Notes: generated by a model from the sequence alone, not told the origin. 64,000 bases of DNA from Sphingobacteriia bacterium (GCA_004294135.1 RDZY01000013.1:23082-87081); one strand, 5' to 3'. Positions 1-9,274 are shown, counted from the first letter of the stretch. Numbers and translations: made by a program.

Positions 1-1270
1 AAATAGCACTTTTTCCAATCACTTCAATAGGTGGTGTTGAACTGATATCTGCTATATTTGAGGTTTGTGAACAGCCGGAAAAAGCATGGGCTATTGCGGT
101 ATACCTTCCCCCAATAAAAGGGACAATACTGGTACTGATTGGAATAATAGAAAGCTGTTGCACCCGACCATTTTCTTGATCAAGTACAAATAAATTACCC
201 GATGCATCAAATGCAATAGCCGAAGGATTTTTTAATCGATCATTCTCAGAACCACTTAATCCATCGGCACTACCCGCCAATGTAGTTACTTGAAACCCAT
301 TTGCAGTAATGCGTTGTACGCGATGGTTGCCCGCATCTAGGGCATAAATATTTTGAAAAGCATCTACCAATACATCTATGGGTCTATTCAGTTGCCCTGC
401 AAATGCGCCTCTTCCATATCCGCCTAATACCGTAGTTCCTTTAAAGCTTCCTGGCACAAATTTTTGTATGCGATGATTGGCAGAATCTGCCACGTATACG
501 TTGAACTGTTTGTCTACACAAACTCCTTGGGGACTATTTAAATGTGTTGAATCGTTTCCCGAACCGAAACCTCCGGCAACCAACTGACCAATGCCACCGC
601 CCTGTGCCCATTTTACAATGCGATGATTGCCTTCATCGGCTATATATACGAATCCTGCTACATCTACGTAAACATCCTTGGGATTGTTAAGCTGCGCCAA
701 TCCATTTCCTCTTCCATTACCACCAGCTACTAAAAATCCATTACTTGAACCTGGTGCAAAACGCAATATCCTGTTATTGTATTGATCGGTAACAAATAAA
801 TTACCAAATGCGTCTATAAAAATTCCTGCTGGTTTATTTATTTGATTGGATGCAGACCCAGTGCCATTGCCGCCCACAATTCTTAATCCATCGGGATTGT
901 TTTTGTCAAACGCAACTACCCTAGAACGAATGGTATCTGTTATTAAAATGGCTCCATTATTATCAATAGCCAATCCTTGCGTTCCAGTAATTTTTTGTTG
1001 AGAGGAAGCTGTAATGGTTCCACTTACGGGAGTAACGGCTAGGGTGGTCCAGGTAACAGTAGAAGATTGTATGATGGAGTCGTTCACCCGCCAGTCAATC
1101 TGAAAAGGAGTTCTACTGAATATCCCTTGTACAATACCATCACCAGCACATTTGGGAGCAGTAATGCTTACAAAAACGCATTGAGCGGCTGATTGCTGGT
1201 TAATCAGCAATAGCAGCAGGAAAATGGATGGTATCCCCCAACGATTAATGAATGTCTTACACATGTTCAT
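1..1270 (-). CDS. Secreted NHL-repeat beta-propeller protein, 3' end cut by window edge
   Basis: The minus-strand frame is open from an ATG at 1270 (a second ATG lies at 1264) through to position 1 without a stop, so only the N-terminal ~423 residues are present. It begins with a signal peptide (MCKTFINRW followed by a Leu-rich stretch ending SAAQ). A short cysteine-containing Ig-like segment follows, and then at least five NHL-type repeats, each with a core such as GxxxDxxGNLFVTDxxNxRI and NHRI. NHL propellers in secreted Bacteroidota proteins usually mediate binding, and such proteins often end in a C-terminal sorting domain that would lie outside this window. The next gene on this strand is rnpB, 77 bases upstream. 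The specific function is unknown. The family call is firm and the choice between the two ATGs is open. Confidence 0.8.
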   Translation of the reverse strand, partial: MNMCKTFINRWGIPSIFLLLLLINQQSAAQCVFVSITAPKCAGDGIVQGIFSRTPFQIDWRVNDSIIQSSTVTWTTLAVTPVSGTITASSQQKITGTQGLAIDNNGAILITDTIRSRVVAFDKNNPDGLRIVGGNGTGSASNQINKPAGIFIDAFGNLFVTDQYNNRILRFAPGSSNGFLVAGGNGRGNGLAQLNNPKDVYVDVAGFVYIADEGNHRIVKWAQGGGIGQLVAGGFGSGNDSTHLNSPQGVCVDKQFNVYVADSANHRIQKFVPGSFKGTTVLGGYGRGAFAGQLNRPIDVLVDAFQNIYALDAGNHRVQRITANGFQVTTLAGSADGLSGSENDRLKNPSAIAFDASGNLFVLDQENGRVQQLSIIPISTSIVPFIGGRYTAIAHAFSGCSQTSNIADISSTPPIEVIGKSAI

Positions 1271-1302
1271 AAAGCACAACGGGTAGTGACAAAATAATAT
1301 TC

Positions 1303-1325
1303 CATGCAGCAATATAAACTGCATG
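1303..1325. repeat. Perfect 7-bp inverted repeat between rnpB and the NHL gene
   Basis: CATGCAG at 1303-1309 pairs with CTGCATG at 1319-1325 across a 9-base loop. On the minus strand it lies just past the 3' end of rnpB and before the NHL gene. It could be a terminator, although it lacks a good T-run, or an operator. The pairing is seen in the sequence; the role is inference. Confidence 0.4.
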
Positions 1326-1346
1326 AATGGGGTGCGGATTAAAAAA

Positions 1347-1695
1347 CCATAAACCTCATAAGCCGGATTCTGTTTCAACTCCATCATTTATCTAGCCTAC
1401 TTATTACTAAGCAGATCTTGCTGCCTACCCTGGATCTCGGACGAGCAGCCCTCAAACAATCCTTTACATGGCATTACAGTACCCAAGGTTTACCCACAAC
1501 AAGTATTACTACTTGCCGCCGTGAGCTCTTACCTCACATTTTCACCTTTACCGCAGTTTTAAATTGCGACTGTTATTTTCTGTGGCACTCTCTCTTTCCT
1601 TTTTACAGGAGCCGGCTCTTAACCGGTGGGTTGCTCTATACTGTCCGGACTTTCCTCTTCCTACCTTGGCAAGAAGCGATGGCTCGGGTTTATAG
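1347..1695 (-). ncRNA. rnpB: RNase P RNA, bacterial type A
   Basis: On the minus strand the diagnostic 5' block GAGGAAAGTCCGGACA lies at about 1641-1656 and the diagnostic 3' block ACAGAATCCGGCTTATG at about 1358-1374. Together these form the conserved core around helix P4. The ends were set by pairing of helix P1: CTATAAACC (1687-1695) with GGTTTATGG (1347-1355). The length is about 349 nt, normal for the family. A six-T run at 1341-1346 follows the 3' end. The RNA is the catalytic subunit that cuts 5' leaders from pre-tRNAs together with the RnpA protein, which is not in this window. The open frame on the opposite strand across this RNA is not a gene. Confidence 0.95.
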
Positions 1696-1700
1696 TATGG

Positions 1701-1708
1701 TAAAGATA
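1701..1708 (-). promoter_or_regulatory. Probable -7 element of the rnpB promoter
   Basis: On the minus strand TATCTTTA matches the Bacteroidota -7 consensus TAnnTTTG in all but the last base. It ends 5 bases before the predicted 5' end of rnpB, the expected distance for a transcription start. No convincing TTTG box is seen at the right spacing upstream. Confidence 0.45.
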
Positions 1709-1788
1709 CATAATGCTGCTTCAATGTGGCTTAAACGATGAATGAATACAGCATCTAGGGTTTAAAATACCCATTACTTGGTAGTGCC

Positions 1789-2814
1789 CTATCCATATTG
1801 GAAGAAAACTTGGGTAGCGCCATATCCAAAGCGGGAGTCGTATTGGTTAAAAAACTGCTTCACTTCGCGACGGGTTTTAAGGTATTCATGGGTTTCTTCG
1901 CGAAGCTTACCACTGCCAACACCGTGAATCACAATAAGGTCGGCCTGTTTGTGGGCGATGGTAATATCCACCCATTTTTCCAGTTCTTTTAATTGAAGGG
2001 TAAGCATTTCAAAATTACTCATGGCAGTAAAATCGCTGGTAAGTTTTTCAATATGCAGATCAATTACAGAACGCGCTGGAGGCAAGTGTTCCCTAGCTTT
2101 ACCAGCATCATAAACTTTATAGCCTCTTGCTTTTAGACTATCCAGCGGAAAAAATTCCGCCGCTTTATCGGGATATTTTTCAAACAGCGAGTAAGAAAAA
2201 CTGGGTTCATTGTTTTCCTTTAAGGTTTCAATTTTTTGAAATACCAGTTTGGGTTTTAGTTTCAAAGAAGTTTCAAAATGATCTGCTTTGTGTTTGTCTT
2301 TTTTAGTCAAGCTGAATTCAATGGAGAAAGAAGGACTATCATTTACCGCAGCAAAATCAATATCATGAATATAGAAATCCTGAAAAGCTGGAATTTCATT
2401 GATGATCTGAAAATGATCAACCCCATTAAAGTATTGTAAATAATTAAATTGATAAGCGCAATCGGTTTTGTTTACCAGATAAATTTTTAGTTTTTCAACT
2501 ACTTCATCATTGAAATCATCGAGGGCAAATTTGGGAATAAACGATAACCAAACCCCTGCCTCTACCTTAATTTGGTTGGGCTGAGGCTTTTCTTTGGGAA
2601 TTTGATCTATATAAATTTTGGGGGCTATTTTATTGGGAAAGAGTTTTTTCTCAGTAAATCTTTTAAAATAGGGAAAATCAATCTGATCCATATAAGCGGG
2701 AAATTTCACACCTCTTACTTCTATCAGCACCATTTTATCGTTGATAATTTCTATTACTTTACCTTCTTCATTACTGAGCAACACGAGAATATCGTCGCCT
2801 ATTTGGTACTTCAT
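1789..2814 (-). CDS. DUF2027 protein with C-terminal Smr domain
   Basis: A 341-residue cytoplasmic protein with a two-part build. Residues 1-60 are the small beta-barrel start typical of DUF2027 (MKYQIGDDILVLLSNEEGKV). A middle domain follows, and then a C-terminal Smr (small MutS-related) domain at about 245-341, with the signature DLHIEKL at 252-258 and the loop IHGVGSGKL at 296-304. Smr domains bind nucleic acid and can nick branched DNA or cleave RNA; the role of the DUF2027-Smr combination is not established to my knowledge. The start codon overlaps the stop of the upstream permease gene as ATGA (2811-2814), so the two are translationally coupled, although their functions look unrelated. 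Confidence 0.88.
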   Translation of the reverse strand: MKYQIGDDILVLLSNEEGKVIEIINDKMVLIEVRGVKFPAYMDQIDFPYFKRFTEKKLFPNKIAPKIYIDQIPKEKPQPNQIKVEAGVWLSFIPKFALDDFNDEVVEKLKIYLVNKTDCAYQFNYLQYFNGVDHFQIINEIPAFQDFYIHDIDFAAVNDSPSFSIEFSLTKKDKHKADHFETSLKLKPKLVFQKIETLKENNEPSFSYSLFEKYPDKAAEFFPLDSLKARGYKVYDAGKAREHLPPARSVIDLHIEKLTSDFTAMSNFEMLTLQLKELEKWVDITIAHKQADLIVIHGVGSGKLREETHEYLKTRREVKQFFNQYDSRFGYGATQVFFQYG

Positions 2815-4508
2815 GTTTTTGATAATTTACTTTGATGTCTGCCATATAAAAAATAAATCACCAGTCCCAATGCCATCCATATAAAGAACCATACCCAACT
2901 AATGGCAGGAATCTCAATCATCAGATAGAGACAGCAAAGCGCTCCTGCAACCGGAATAAAAGAGAATGATTTTATAAAACTATAGTATGCAGTGGTGAGT
3001 GCAATCACCATAAAAATTAGAAATAAAATTTCTTGATAACTTTCAGTACCAAGCTGCGTAAATGCGAGGGTAATTCTATGTCTGAATAAAAAAACAATAC
3101 CAAGAACGATAGCGGGTATCAAAAATTTCCCGTTAATATAGGGCAATTGAAAACCACCCTTTTCTTTTTTTTGAGAGAGCCGTGGCAGTACCAATACGCC
3201 AAAACAAACCAATACAAAAGCAAACAAAGTACCAATGCTGGTAAGATCGGTAACAGTTCCACTGCTTACAAATAAAGCAGGAATACCTACCATAAAACCA
3301 GTAACGATGGTAGCAAAGGAAGGGGTTTGGTATTTAGGATGGACTTTTGCAAATTTTTTCGGCAATAGTCCATCCCTACTCATACTCATCCAAATACGTG
3401 GTTGCCCCAATTGAAATACAAGTAATACGCTGGTAGTAGCCACTACTGCGCTCACAGAAATCAAGTACCCAATTTTGTTCAGGTTGAGTTTATCAAATAC
3501 ATAAGCAAGCGGGTCATCCACTTTTAATTCACTATAATGAACCATACCAGTGAGTACGAGTGCTACCAGAATATAAAGAACGGTACAAATCAGTAGTGAA
3601 TAAATCATTCCTTTGGGTAAATCTCGTTGGGGATTTTTGCATTCTTCTGCTGTAGTAGAAATGGCATCAAAGCCAATATAGGCATAAAACACAGCGGAAA
3701 CACCAGCCAGTACTCCACCAAATCCATTGGGCAAGAAGGGCGTCCAGTTATTGGTATCTACGTAGAAAGCACCGATGATAATGATGGCAATGATCACAGC
3801 TATTTTAAACATCACCATCAGGTTGGTTGTTTTCTTACTTTCTTTAATTCCGATATATGCCAACATGGTAATGAAAACAACAATCATAAAAGCGGGGAGG
3901 TTCAGAATTATTTTCCAGCCGCCAATTACGGGTGCGTGCATGATGGCATCATAACCCATGCGAGCGTGCTTAGTCATCTTATCAAAAGGCATACCTGATG
4001 CCATTGCTTTTAAGGCTTCATCATAGCCTAATGCTGCGTTACTGCTATTGGTAGCAAGCCATCCGGGTAGGCTGATGTGAAATCCTTCTAATAAATTATT
4101 AAAATAACCACTCCAGCTAATGGCTACTACTATATTTCCGATGGCATATTCTAAAATAAGTGCCCATCCAATAATCCAAGCTACTATTTCGCCAAAAGAC
4201 ACATAAGCGTAAGTGTAAGCGCTACCAGAAACGGGAATTCTGCTGGCAAATTCTGCATAACAAAGGGCACTGAACCCGCAAGTGATGGCTGTAATTACAA
4301 AGAGGATGGCGATACCTGGGCCACCATTAAACGCGGCCGTGCCGATGGTAGAAAATATACCAGCACCAATAACAGCAGCAATACCCATAAAGGTAAGATC
4401 GCGAACGCCAAGTACTTTATTGAGTTCACCACTGTGCGAATCGGTTAGACCAGCCGCCGCATCTGCGGTTATTTTATCCAATGATTTTTTTGTGAATAGA
4501 CCTGACAT
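2811..4508 (-). CDS. APC-family amino-acid permease
   Basis: A polytopic membrane protein with about 12 or more hydrophobic segments. The first carries the APC-superfamily signature GIAAVIGAGIFSTIGTAA, and a later segment has EYAIGNIVVAISWSGYF. The closest group by eye is the cationic amino-acid transporter (CAT/YfnA-like) family, which takes up amino acids by proton symport. I place the start at 4508 (MSGLFTKKSLDKI), because the 21 codons upstream to 4571 read as a non-conserved extension; this leaves 565 residues. It is followed directly by the DUF2027-Smr gene with an ATGA overlap. The substrate cannot be told from the sequence. Confidence 0.88.
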   Translation of the reverse strand: MSGLFTKKSLDKITADAAAGLTDSHSGELNKVLGVRDLTFMGIAAVIGAGIFSTIGTAAFNGGPGIAILFVITAITCGFSALCYAEFASRIPVSGSAYTYAYVSFGEIVAWIIGWALILEYAIGNIVVAISWSGYFNNLLEGFHISLPGWLATNSSNAALGYDEALKAMASGMPFDKMTKHARMGYDAIMHAPVIGGWKIILNLPAFMIVVFITMLAYIGIKESKKTTNLMVMFKIAVIIAIIIIGAFYVDTNNWTPFLPNGFGGVLAGVSAVFYAYIGFDAISTTAEECKNPQRDLPKGMIYSLLICTVLYILVALVLTGMVHYSELKVDDPLAYVFDKLNLNKIGYLISVSAVVATTSVLLVFQLGQPRIWMSMSRDGLLPKKFAKVHPKYQTPSFATIVTGFMVGIPALFVSSGTVTDLTSIGTLFAFVLVCFGVLVLPRLSQKKEKGGFQLPYINGKFLIPAIVLGIVFLFRHRITLAFTQLGTESYQEILFLIFMVIALTTAYYSFIKSFSFIPVAGALCCLYLMIEIPAISWVWFFIWMALGLVIYFLYGRHQSKLSKT

Positions 4509-4719
4509 GCAAGGTTGGTTTAGGGCGGAAGATAAGGAAAGTTTAGAAAAGAGCGTTTGTATAGGTTTCAATATTGCCTTAATACTTATATCCTTTTAAA
4601 TATAATTATAAACCGAGTTTGGATTACACAAAAAATAATCTATTCTTGACGGAATATTAGGTTTGGGCAGCCACTAAAATTAAATCGTTTTATAATTTGT
4701 ATATCGGTATAAAGCAGCC

Positions 4720-5409
4720 TTATTTGATAACCGCCGCTTTCAGTAATTCGTAAGAAACAATCCCTTGCTTTCGCCAAGTTTCCTTTCCATTTTTATACAC
4801 TATAAATGTAGGAAGCCCTTGCGACTGAAGGTATTTCATCATTTCGATATCAATACCACCATCCACTTTTAATAATGTGAAAGCTGCACCCAATTCTTTT
4901 TGTAATTGCTGTAATACAGGTTCCATTTTTTTACAGGGAGGGCACCATTCTGCACCTATATCTACCAGTACGGTACCAGCCGATACTTTAGCATTAAAAT
5001 CTTTTACCAGCATCTGCACTGGCTCATTCACAGATACCAATGGCTTGCCTGCTAGCTTCCAAGCTGTAAGCCCTCCTTTTAAATTAGCCAATACGGTAAA
5101 TCCTTCTGCGTTCATCCATTTCATAGCTTCCCCACTTCTTATACCCGAAGCACAATAAAGCAGTACTGGTATTTTTTTATCAAGGTGTTGAATCCGATCA
5201 GCAAATTGTTTTTGATCGAGCCAGTCCGCTTGCAATGATTTTTGCAAATGCGCCACTTTATATTCTCCTGCAGTACGAACATCAAGTAACTGTATGGATG
5301 GCATACTCATTTTTTGCTCAAAATCTGCAACCCCAATGGTACTCGTTTGAGCTAGAAGACTTACAGCACAAAAACATATATTCACTAGAATAAAAAATAT
5401 TGATTTCAT
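4720..5409 (-). CDS. Exported rhodanese-thioredoxin fusion protein
   Basis: A 229-residue protein with a signal peptide (residues 1-20, ending LLA-QT). It contains a rhodanese domain (about 28-122) with the active-site cysteine loop YCASGIRS (C86), then a thioredoxin domain (about 130-229) with the redox motif WCPPCK (C156, C159). After export it would act in the periplasm. Rhodaneses carry persulfide sulfur and thioredoxins reduce it or reduce disulfides, so a combined sulfur-transfer or disulfide-repair role is plausible but inferred. It starts 2 bases after the stop of the upstream LysM protein gene (5412), so the two are co-transcribed. Both catalytic cysteine motifs are intact. Confidence 0.88.
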   Translation of the reverse strand: MKSIFFILVNICFCAVSLLAQTSTIGVADFEQKMSMPSIQLLDVRTAGEYKVAHLQKSLQADWLDQKQFADRIQHLDKKIPVLLYCASGIRSGEAMKWMNAEGFTVLANLKGGLTAWKLAGKPLVSVNEPVQMLVKDFNAKVSAGTVLVDIGAEWCPPCKKMEPVLQQLQKELGAAFTLLKVDGGIDIEMMKYLQSQGLPTFIVYKNGKETWRKQGIVSYELLKAAVIK

Positions 5410-5411
5410 CT

Positions 5412-6533
5412 TTATGGAGTATAAGTAAGGGTAATAGGAAATACAGCGTCAAAAATACCTAGTGCTGCGGCTGCGGCATTACTGATGCGCATTTGTAATG
5501 ATTCCATTCCTTTAATTTCAGGCAAGGAGCCAAGTACGCGAGCACAAATAGATTTATTATTAGCAGTAGTAACCCGTACAATGGTACCAGGAATAATATC
5601 ATTCATCAATATATAATATTTTCGATCTGTTACCCCACTTAATGTTTTAAAAATACCAGCTTCAGTTTGTTTGCTTCTAGTCTGCTTTACCTCAGTTTCC
5701 ATAGCATAGATGGCACCAAAATATCCTTCATCATTCTGCTTGGGTATATAGTGAATATCTGCTTCGGTTATCTTTACTTCATTGTCCACTGGAGTTTGTA
5801 ATTTTTCACGAAACTCATCCAGAGGAACAGGTGCTGGCACAATTACTGCCGCTGCTTCTGCGGCTTTTCGCACCTTATCATCTGCCGACTTTTTAAAATA
5901 TTTATCGCTCTCGCTCATGGGCTTCATCTCTCCTTTCAATTCCCTGCTGCCATCAGCAACAGCATCCATCACATTGGGATCTTTTAATGGAGGCGGATCT
6001 GCATTTACAGGCACCAATACGGGTGGTTTAACAAATACCTGCCCCTGTTGCCCCTGTTGTGTTGCGGTTGAATTAATAGCCGCCCATTTTACACCACCTA
6101 TATATCCTACAATAATTGCCTGACCATCTTTTACTGCATCAGTTTTTAAATCGTTCCAATTGCGCAGTGATGCTACCGGCACTTTAAAATATCGCTGACT
6201 CAACCGAAAAAGGTTCTCTCCTTTTCCCGCAATATGATAAATAGGTTCACTGGTTTCGTATTCAGCACGCTGAACAATATTGTCCTCAGAAATCGGAATT
6301 TTTATACTGGTATTCATTGGTAATACCGCCTGTGGATTTATGCCATTATAGGCCGCCAACTGACGGGGTGTAAGCCCATAAAATCTTCCAATACTTGAAA
6401 GCGATTCTTTGGCTCCTACAAGATGCTCCATGTATAAGTCGTTGGTAGTACCTACTACAACAAATTTACGCTGCGCATCTAGCCCAGTGAAGGCCAACAG
6501 GGTGATAAAAAATAGAATGGACTTACAGTTCAT
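5412..6533 (-). CDS. Exported protein with two LysM motifs and a C-terminal double-psi beta-barrel-like domain
   Basis: A 373-residue protein with a signal peptide (residues 1-20). A first LysM lies at about 38-80 (ESLSSIGRFYGLTPRQLAAYN) and a second at about 98-145 (KGENLFRLSQRYFKVPVASL), so it probably binds peptidoglycan. A low-complexity linker follows, rich in Gln, Pro, Ala and charged residues (about 155-270). The C-terminal ~100 residues, from EAGIFKTL, resemble an RlpA-type double-psi beta-barrel (ILMNDIIPGTIVRVTT, MRISNAAAAALGI). That domain could cut or only bind glycan strands; the catalytic residues are not clear to me. It forms an operon with the downstream rhodanese-thioredoxin gene. 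Confidence 0.8.
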   Translation of the reverse strand: MNCKSILFFITLLAFTGLDAQRKFVVVGTTNDLYMEHLVGAKESLSSIGRFYGLTPRQLAAYNGINPQAVLPMNTSIKIPISEDNIVQRAEYETSEPIYHIAGKGENLFRLSQRYFKVPVASLRNWNDLKTDAVKDGQAIIVGYIGGVKWAAINSTATQQGQQGQVFVKPPVLVPVNADPPPLKDPNVMDAVADGSRELKGEMKPMSESDKYFKKSADDKVRKAAEAAAVIVPAPVPLDEFREKLQTPVDNEVKITEADIHYIPKQNDEGYFGAIYAMETEVKQTRSKQTEAGIFKTLSGVTDRKYYILMNDIIPGTIVRVTTANNKSICARVLGSLPEIKGMESLQMRISNAAAAALGIFDAVFPITLTYTP

Positions 6534-6558
6534 GCAAATAAAAATTATGACAAAGTTA

Positions 6559-7914
6559 CTATTTTAATATTCTCCATTCAGCAGGATAATAATTATTGAT
6601 TCGATTGGGTAAAACCTTCATCCAGCCTAGCGGAAGCCCTTCAAAACAAGCAAGGGTCCAACCCGTTGGCAAATCATTCACCCCAAATTCTTTTCTGCGA
6701 AGAAACTGTAGGGATTGATGGAGACTAAGATTTACCTGCGGATATTTTTCTTTTGCTAAAATAGATACCGCCCATTCATGGGATGGAATCAGGTCTTTCC
6801 CTTTCAGTGCGCCCAACGCTATACCCGCTTTTTTAATATAAAGTTGTTTCGCCAATTGTTGCAAGGATATAAACTGTGATTCTGGTATGATGCGGATATC
6901 ATCATGCTGTTTAAAATATTGGTAAGGATCTGTAAGGTTGATATGAGATTGCAGTTGCTCTAGTTCGGAGCGACTGGGCTTGGATAAAATATTTTCTTTC
7001 AGTCGCACCGAATCTACTTCGCTTGTCTTCTGAAACGCAGCAATATAAAATCCCTCCCCTTTTAAAAGGTGTGGATAGAATCTATAGCCAGTAGCCCCCT
7101 GTTCGGGAGATTGGGTAGCAACAATATTCCACGCTTTTGGTATCGGTATATTGATCGATTTCAGTTGCCTATTTTGCACCAGCCAATCAGCTACTTGTTC
7201 ATTTTCTGCTGCTGAATAGGAGCAAGTAGAATATACCAATATTCCACCCGCTTTAAGGCAGGGAAGAATAGTAGATAAAATTTTTTCTTGGCGTTCACTG
7301 CAATGCTGTACATTTTGCAGGCTCCATTCGTTAATAGCTTGTGGATCTTTGCGAAAAAGACCGCTACCACTGCAAGGAGCATCTACTAAAATCACATCAA
7401 AAAAGCCTTCCAATTGTTTAAAATGATCGGGGTCATTGTTGGTAACAATCATATTGGGGAGCCCCCATTTACAAGCATTCTCTACCAATACCGCAGCGCG
7501 AGACTTGATGAGTTCATTGGCCACTACCAGTCCATCCGAAAAAAGGGAAGCGAGTAGGGTGCTCTTACCACCGGGTGCCGCACAAAGGTCGAGTACTTTT
7601 TTCTGGTGAATATCTTCTTTTAAGATATTGCGTAGCAGGTATTGTAAAAACATAGAGCTGGCCTCTTGCACATAGTATGCACCCCCATGAAACAAAGGAT
7701 CTAATGTGAAAGAAGGACGTTCACTTAAATAAAAAGCCTGCTCACACCAAGGAATGGCTTCATATAAAAGTGCAGCATGTGGGGCGCTTTTTTTAAAAGG
7801 ATTGAGCCGAATTGAACTCACTTGTTCACCCGAAGTATGCACCGATTCAAAAGCAGGTTTATCGAATCCTTCAATGACTTCTAATGTTTCTAATAATGAA
7901 TTGGGTAAACGCAA
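6559..7914 (-). CDS. RsmB/F-type rRNA (cytosine-C5) methyltransferase
   Basis: A 451-residue member of the NOL1/NOP2/Sun family, which methylates cytosine C5 in rRNA using SAM. Visible motifs are the SAM-binding loop DLCAAPGGKS (109-118), the motif IV cysteine in VDAPCSGSG (C181) and the motif VI catalytic cysteine in YSTCSYS (C231). The C-terminal ~150 residues, with AGIALGALKGKDLIPSHEWA, look like the RsmF-type C-terminal extension and PUA-like RNA-binding domain. The length fits RsmF-like enzymes (about 450-480) better than RsmB. The exact target base cannot be assigned from sequence. Confidence 0.92.
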   Translation of the reverse strand: MRLPNSLLETLEVIEGFDKPAFESVHTSGEQVSSIRLNPFKKSAPHAALLYEAIPWCEQAFYLSERPSFTLDPLFHGGAYYVQEASSMFLQYLLRNILKEDIHQKKVLDLCAAPGGKSTLLASLFSDGLVVANELIKSRAAVLVENACKWGLPNMIVTNNDPDHFKQLEGFFDVILVDAPCSGSGLFRKDPQAINEWSLQNVQHCSERQEKILSTILPCLKAGGILVYSTCSYSAAENEQVADWLVQNRQLKSINIPIPKAWNIVATQSPEQGATGYRFYPHLLKGEGFYIAAFQKTSEVDSVRLKENILSKPSRSELEQLQSHINLTDPYQYFKQHDDIRIIPESQFISLQQLAKQLYIKKAGIALGALKGKDLIPSHEWAVSILAKEKYPQVNLSLHQSLQFLRRKEFGVNDLPTGWTLACFEGLPLGWMKVLPNRINNYYPAEWRILK

Positions 7915-7953
7915 TATTTGAATTTTAAATAGTTACTCCACCAATACTCTTCC

Positions 7954-8381
7954 TCATATCACCTTAATTTCAGCGACCAATTGCTGCAATACTGCTTTTG
8001 CATCGCCAAATAGCATGGAAGTTTTGGGTTGAAAGAACAGCGCATTTTCAATGCCAGCATAGCCAGGTTTCATACTCCGTTTATTTACAATGACAGTTTT
8101 GGCCTGCTCCACTTCTAAAATAGGCATGCCATAAAGCGCGCAATATCTGCATCGATTGGTGCCTAATAGCATAAAATGATATCTGCTTTAGCCAATATGG
8201 TGCTTCTATCTTGAATTAAAACTTCCCCTGAAGAATAGGCATCGTCAGGTGAAAAAGCATTTGCTCCTGCATTTTTCTCTAGCCAAACTATATTGCCTTG
8301 CCGAACAAGCACCGATGCCTGTTCTGGCAAAAGTGATACTCGATTTTCGCCAAGAGGTTCTTTTAAAACGCCAATAATCAT
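7954..8381 (-). pseudogene. Deletion remnant of the pntA-pntB NAD(P) transhydrogenase genes
   Basis: Two short open pieces lie end to end on the minus strand. Piece one (8381-8163) encodes the N-terminus of transhydrogenase subunit alpha (MIIGVLKEPLGENRVSLLPE, then [10 protein letters not shown]). It is broken by a TAG at codon 73, after which the same frame still reads alpha-like sequence ([10 protein letters not shown]). Piece two (ending 7954) encodes the extreme C-terminus of subunit beta ([35 protein letters not shown]). Everything between, about 400 residues of alpha plus most of beta, is missing. The fusion point lies near the GGCATGCC sequence at about 8125-8135. The product would not be functional. 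This is one dead locus rather than two small genes. Confidence 0.85.
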
Positions 8382-8452
8382 CTGTTAAATTTAAGCCCTT
8401 TCAAACACTTATAAGCTAAAGTGCGGGAAAAATAATTAAATAAAACAAACGT

Positions 8453-9274
8453 TTAATCCAATCGATAAGCCACCACTTGGTTTTTGAAGAAAGTAGGAAC
8501 ATACACTATTTTTTTTACGGCATCGTACCCAATGTCAGCAGTATTTATTTTCAATGCTCTAGTATCTAGCAATAGTTGATTGGGGGTATTTTCTTTAACA
8601 AGATATATTGCACCTGCCCAACTTGAAACAATAAACTCACCGGGTGCTACTTCTTCTATCCCATCGGTACTTGTATCCATTCCAGTAGCCAACACTTTGG
8701 TTTTTCCATCTGCAATTGATTCTAACAACTCTCCATTTGCTAGTATATACAATTTCTCTCCTTTAGACAATAAACCATTTGGCCCTTTTAATCCAGTCAC
8801 CGCCGTGGTAATCATTCCTTTTTTTAACAGGTGTACCTTACCAGTCTCCGAATCAGATATATACACGTCGCCTTTAGCACTTACTGTAATATCATTTAGA
8901 AATTTTGCACCATCAACGGGTATTTTCTGTACCACTTTTGCTTGCTTTATATCAATAACAACCACTTCTGTTAAGTCTGATACATATAAAAAGTCTTTGT
9001 ATCTACCCATACCCTTCGGCGCATTTAATCCGCTTACCCAATTAAGATTAATTATTTTACCATCAAGCCCCAGTTTTGCTACTGCACCCTTACCATCTTT
9101 GGTATTGTAATGACCATCAATTAAAGAGACATAAAGCAGTTGGTCTTTGGCATCAAATAACACAGATTCAGGCACAGCCAATACTGTATCGGTTGACCAT
9201 AATTTAACCAATTTATTTTGAGCTAATGCGGAAAGTGAAAAAAACAAGGCAATTAAAAGGATGGACTGCTTCAT
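8453..9274 (-). CDS. Exported SMP-30/gluconolactonase-like beta-propeller protein
   Basis: A 273-residue protein with a signal peptide (MKQSILLIALFFSLSALAQ). The rest is one beta-propeller with blade motifs such as VPESVLFDAKDQLLYVSLID, LNDITVSAKGDVYISDSETG and TDGIEEVAPGEFIVSSWAGA. This pattern matches the SMP-30/gluconolactonase/LRE-like superfamily, whose enzymes hydrolyse lactones with a metal ion. Many exported Bacteroidota members have no known substrate. It sits alone between the pnt remnant and a GYF_2 gene, all on the minus strand. The family call is good and the activity is unproven. Confidence 0.78.
   Translation of the reverse strand: MKQSILLIALFFSLSALAQNKLVKLWSTDTVLAVPESVLFDAKDQLLYVSLIDGHYNTKDGKGAVAKLGLDGKIINLNWVSGLNAPKGMGRYKDFLYVSDLTEVVVIDIKQAKVVQKIPVDGAKFLNDITVSAKGDVYISDSETGKVHLLKKGMITTAVTGLKGPNGLLSKGEKLYILANGELLESIADGKTKVLATGMDTSTDGIEEVAPGEFIVSSWAGAIYLVKENTPNQLLLDTRALKINTADIGYDAVKKIVYVPTFFKNQVVAYRLD

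Noticed and set aside
1418..1741. 107-codon plus-strand open frame
   Set aside because: It lies antisense across the RNase P RNA and has no protein-like pattern; the conserved RNA core explains the sequence.
7954..8381. Two separate 72-residue genes
   Set aside because: They match opposite ends of two subunits of one enzyme (N-terminus of PntA, C-terminus of PntB) and overlap at a deletion join, so they are one dead locus.
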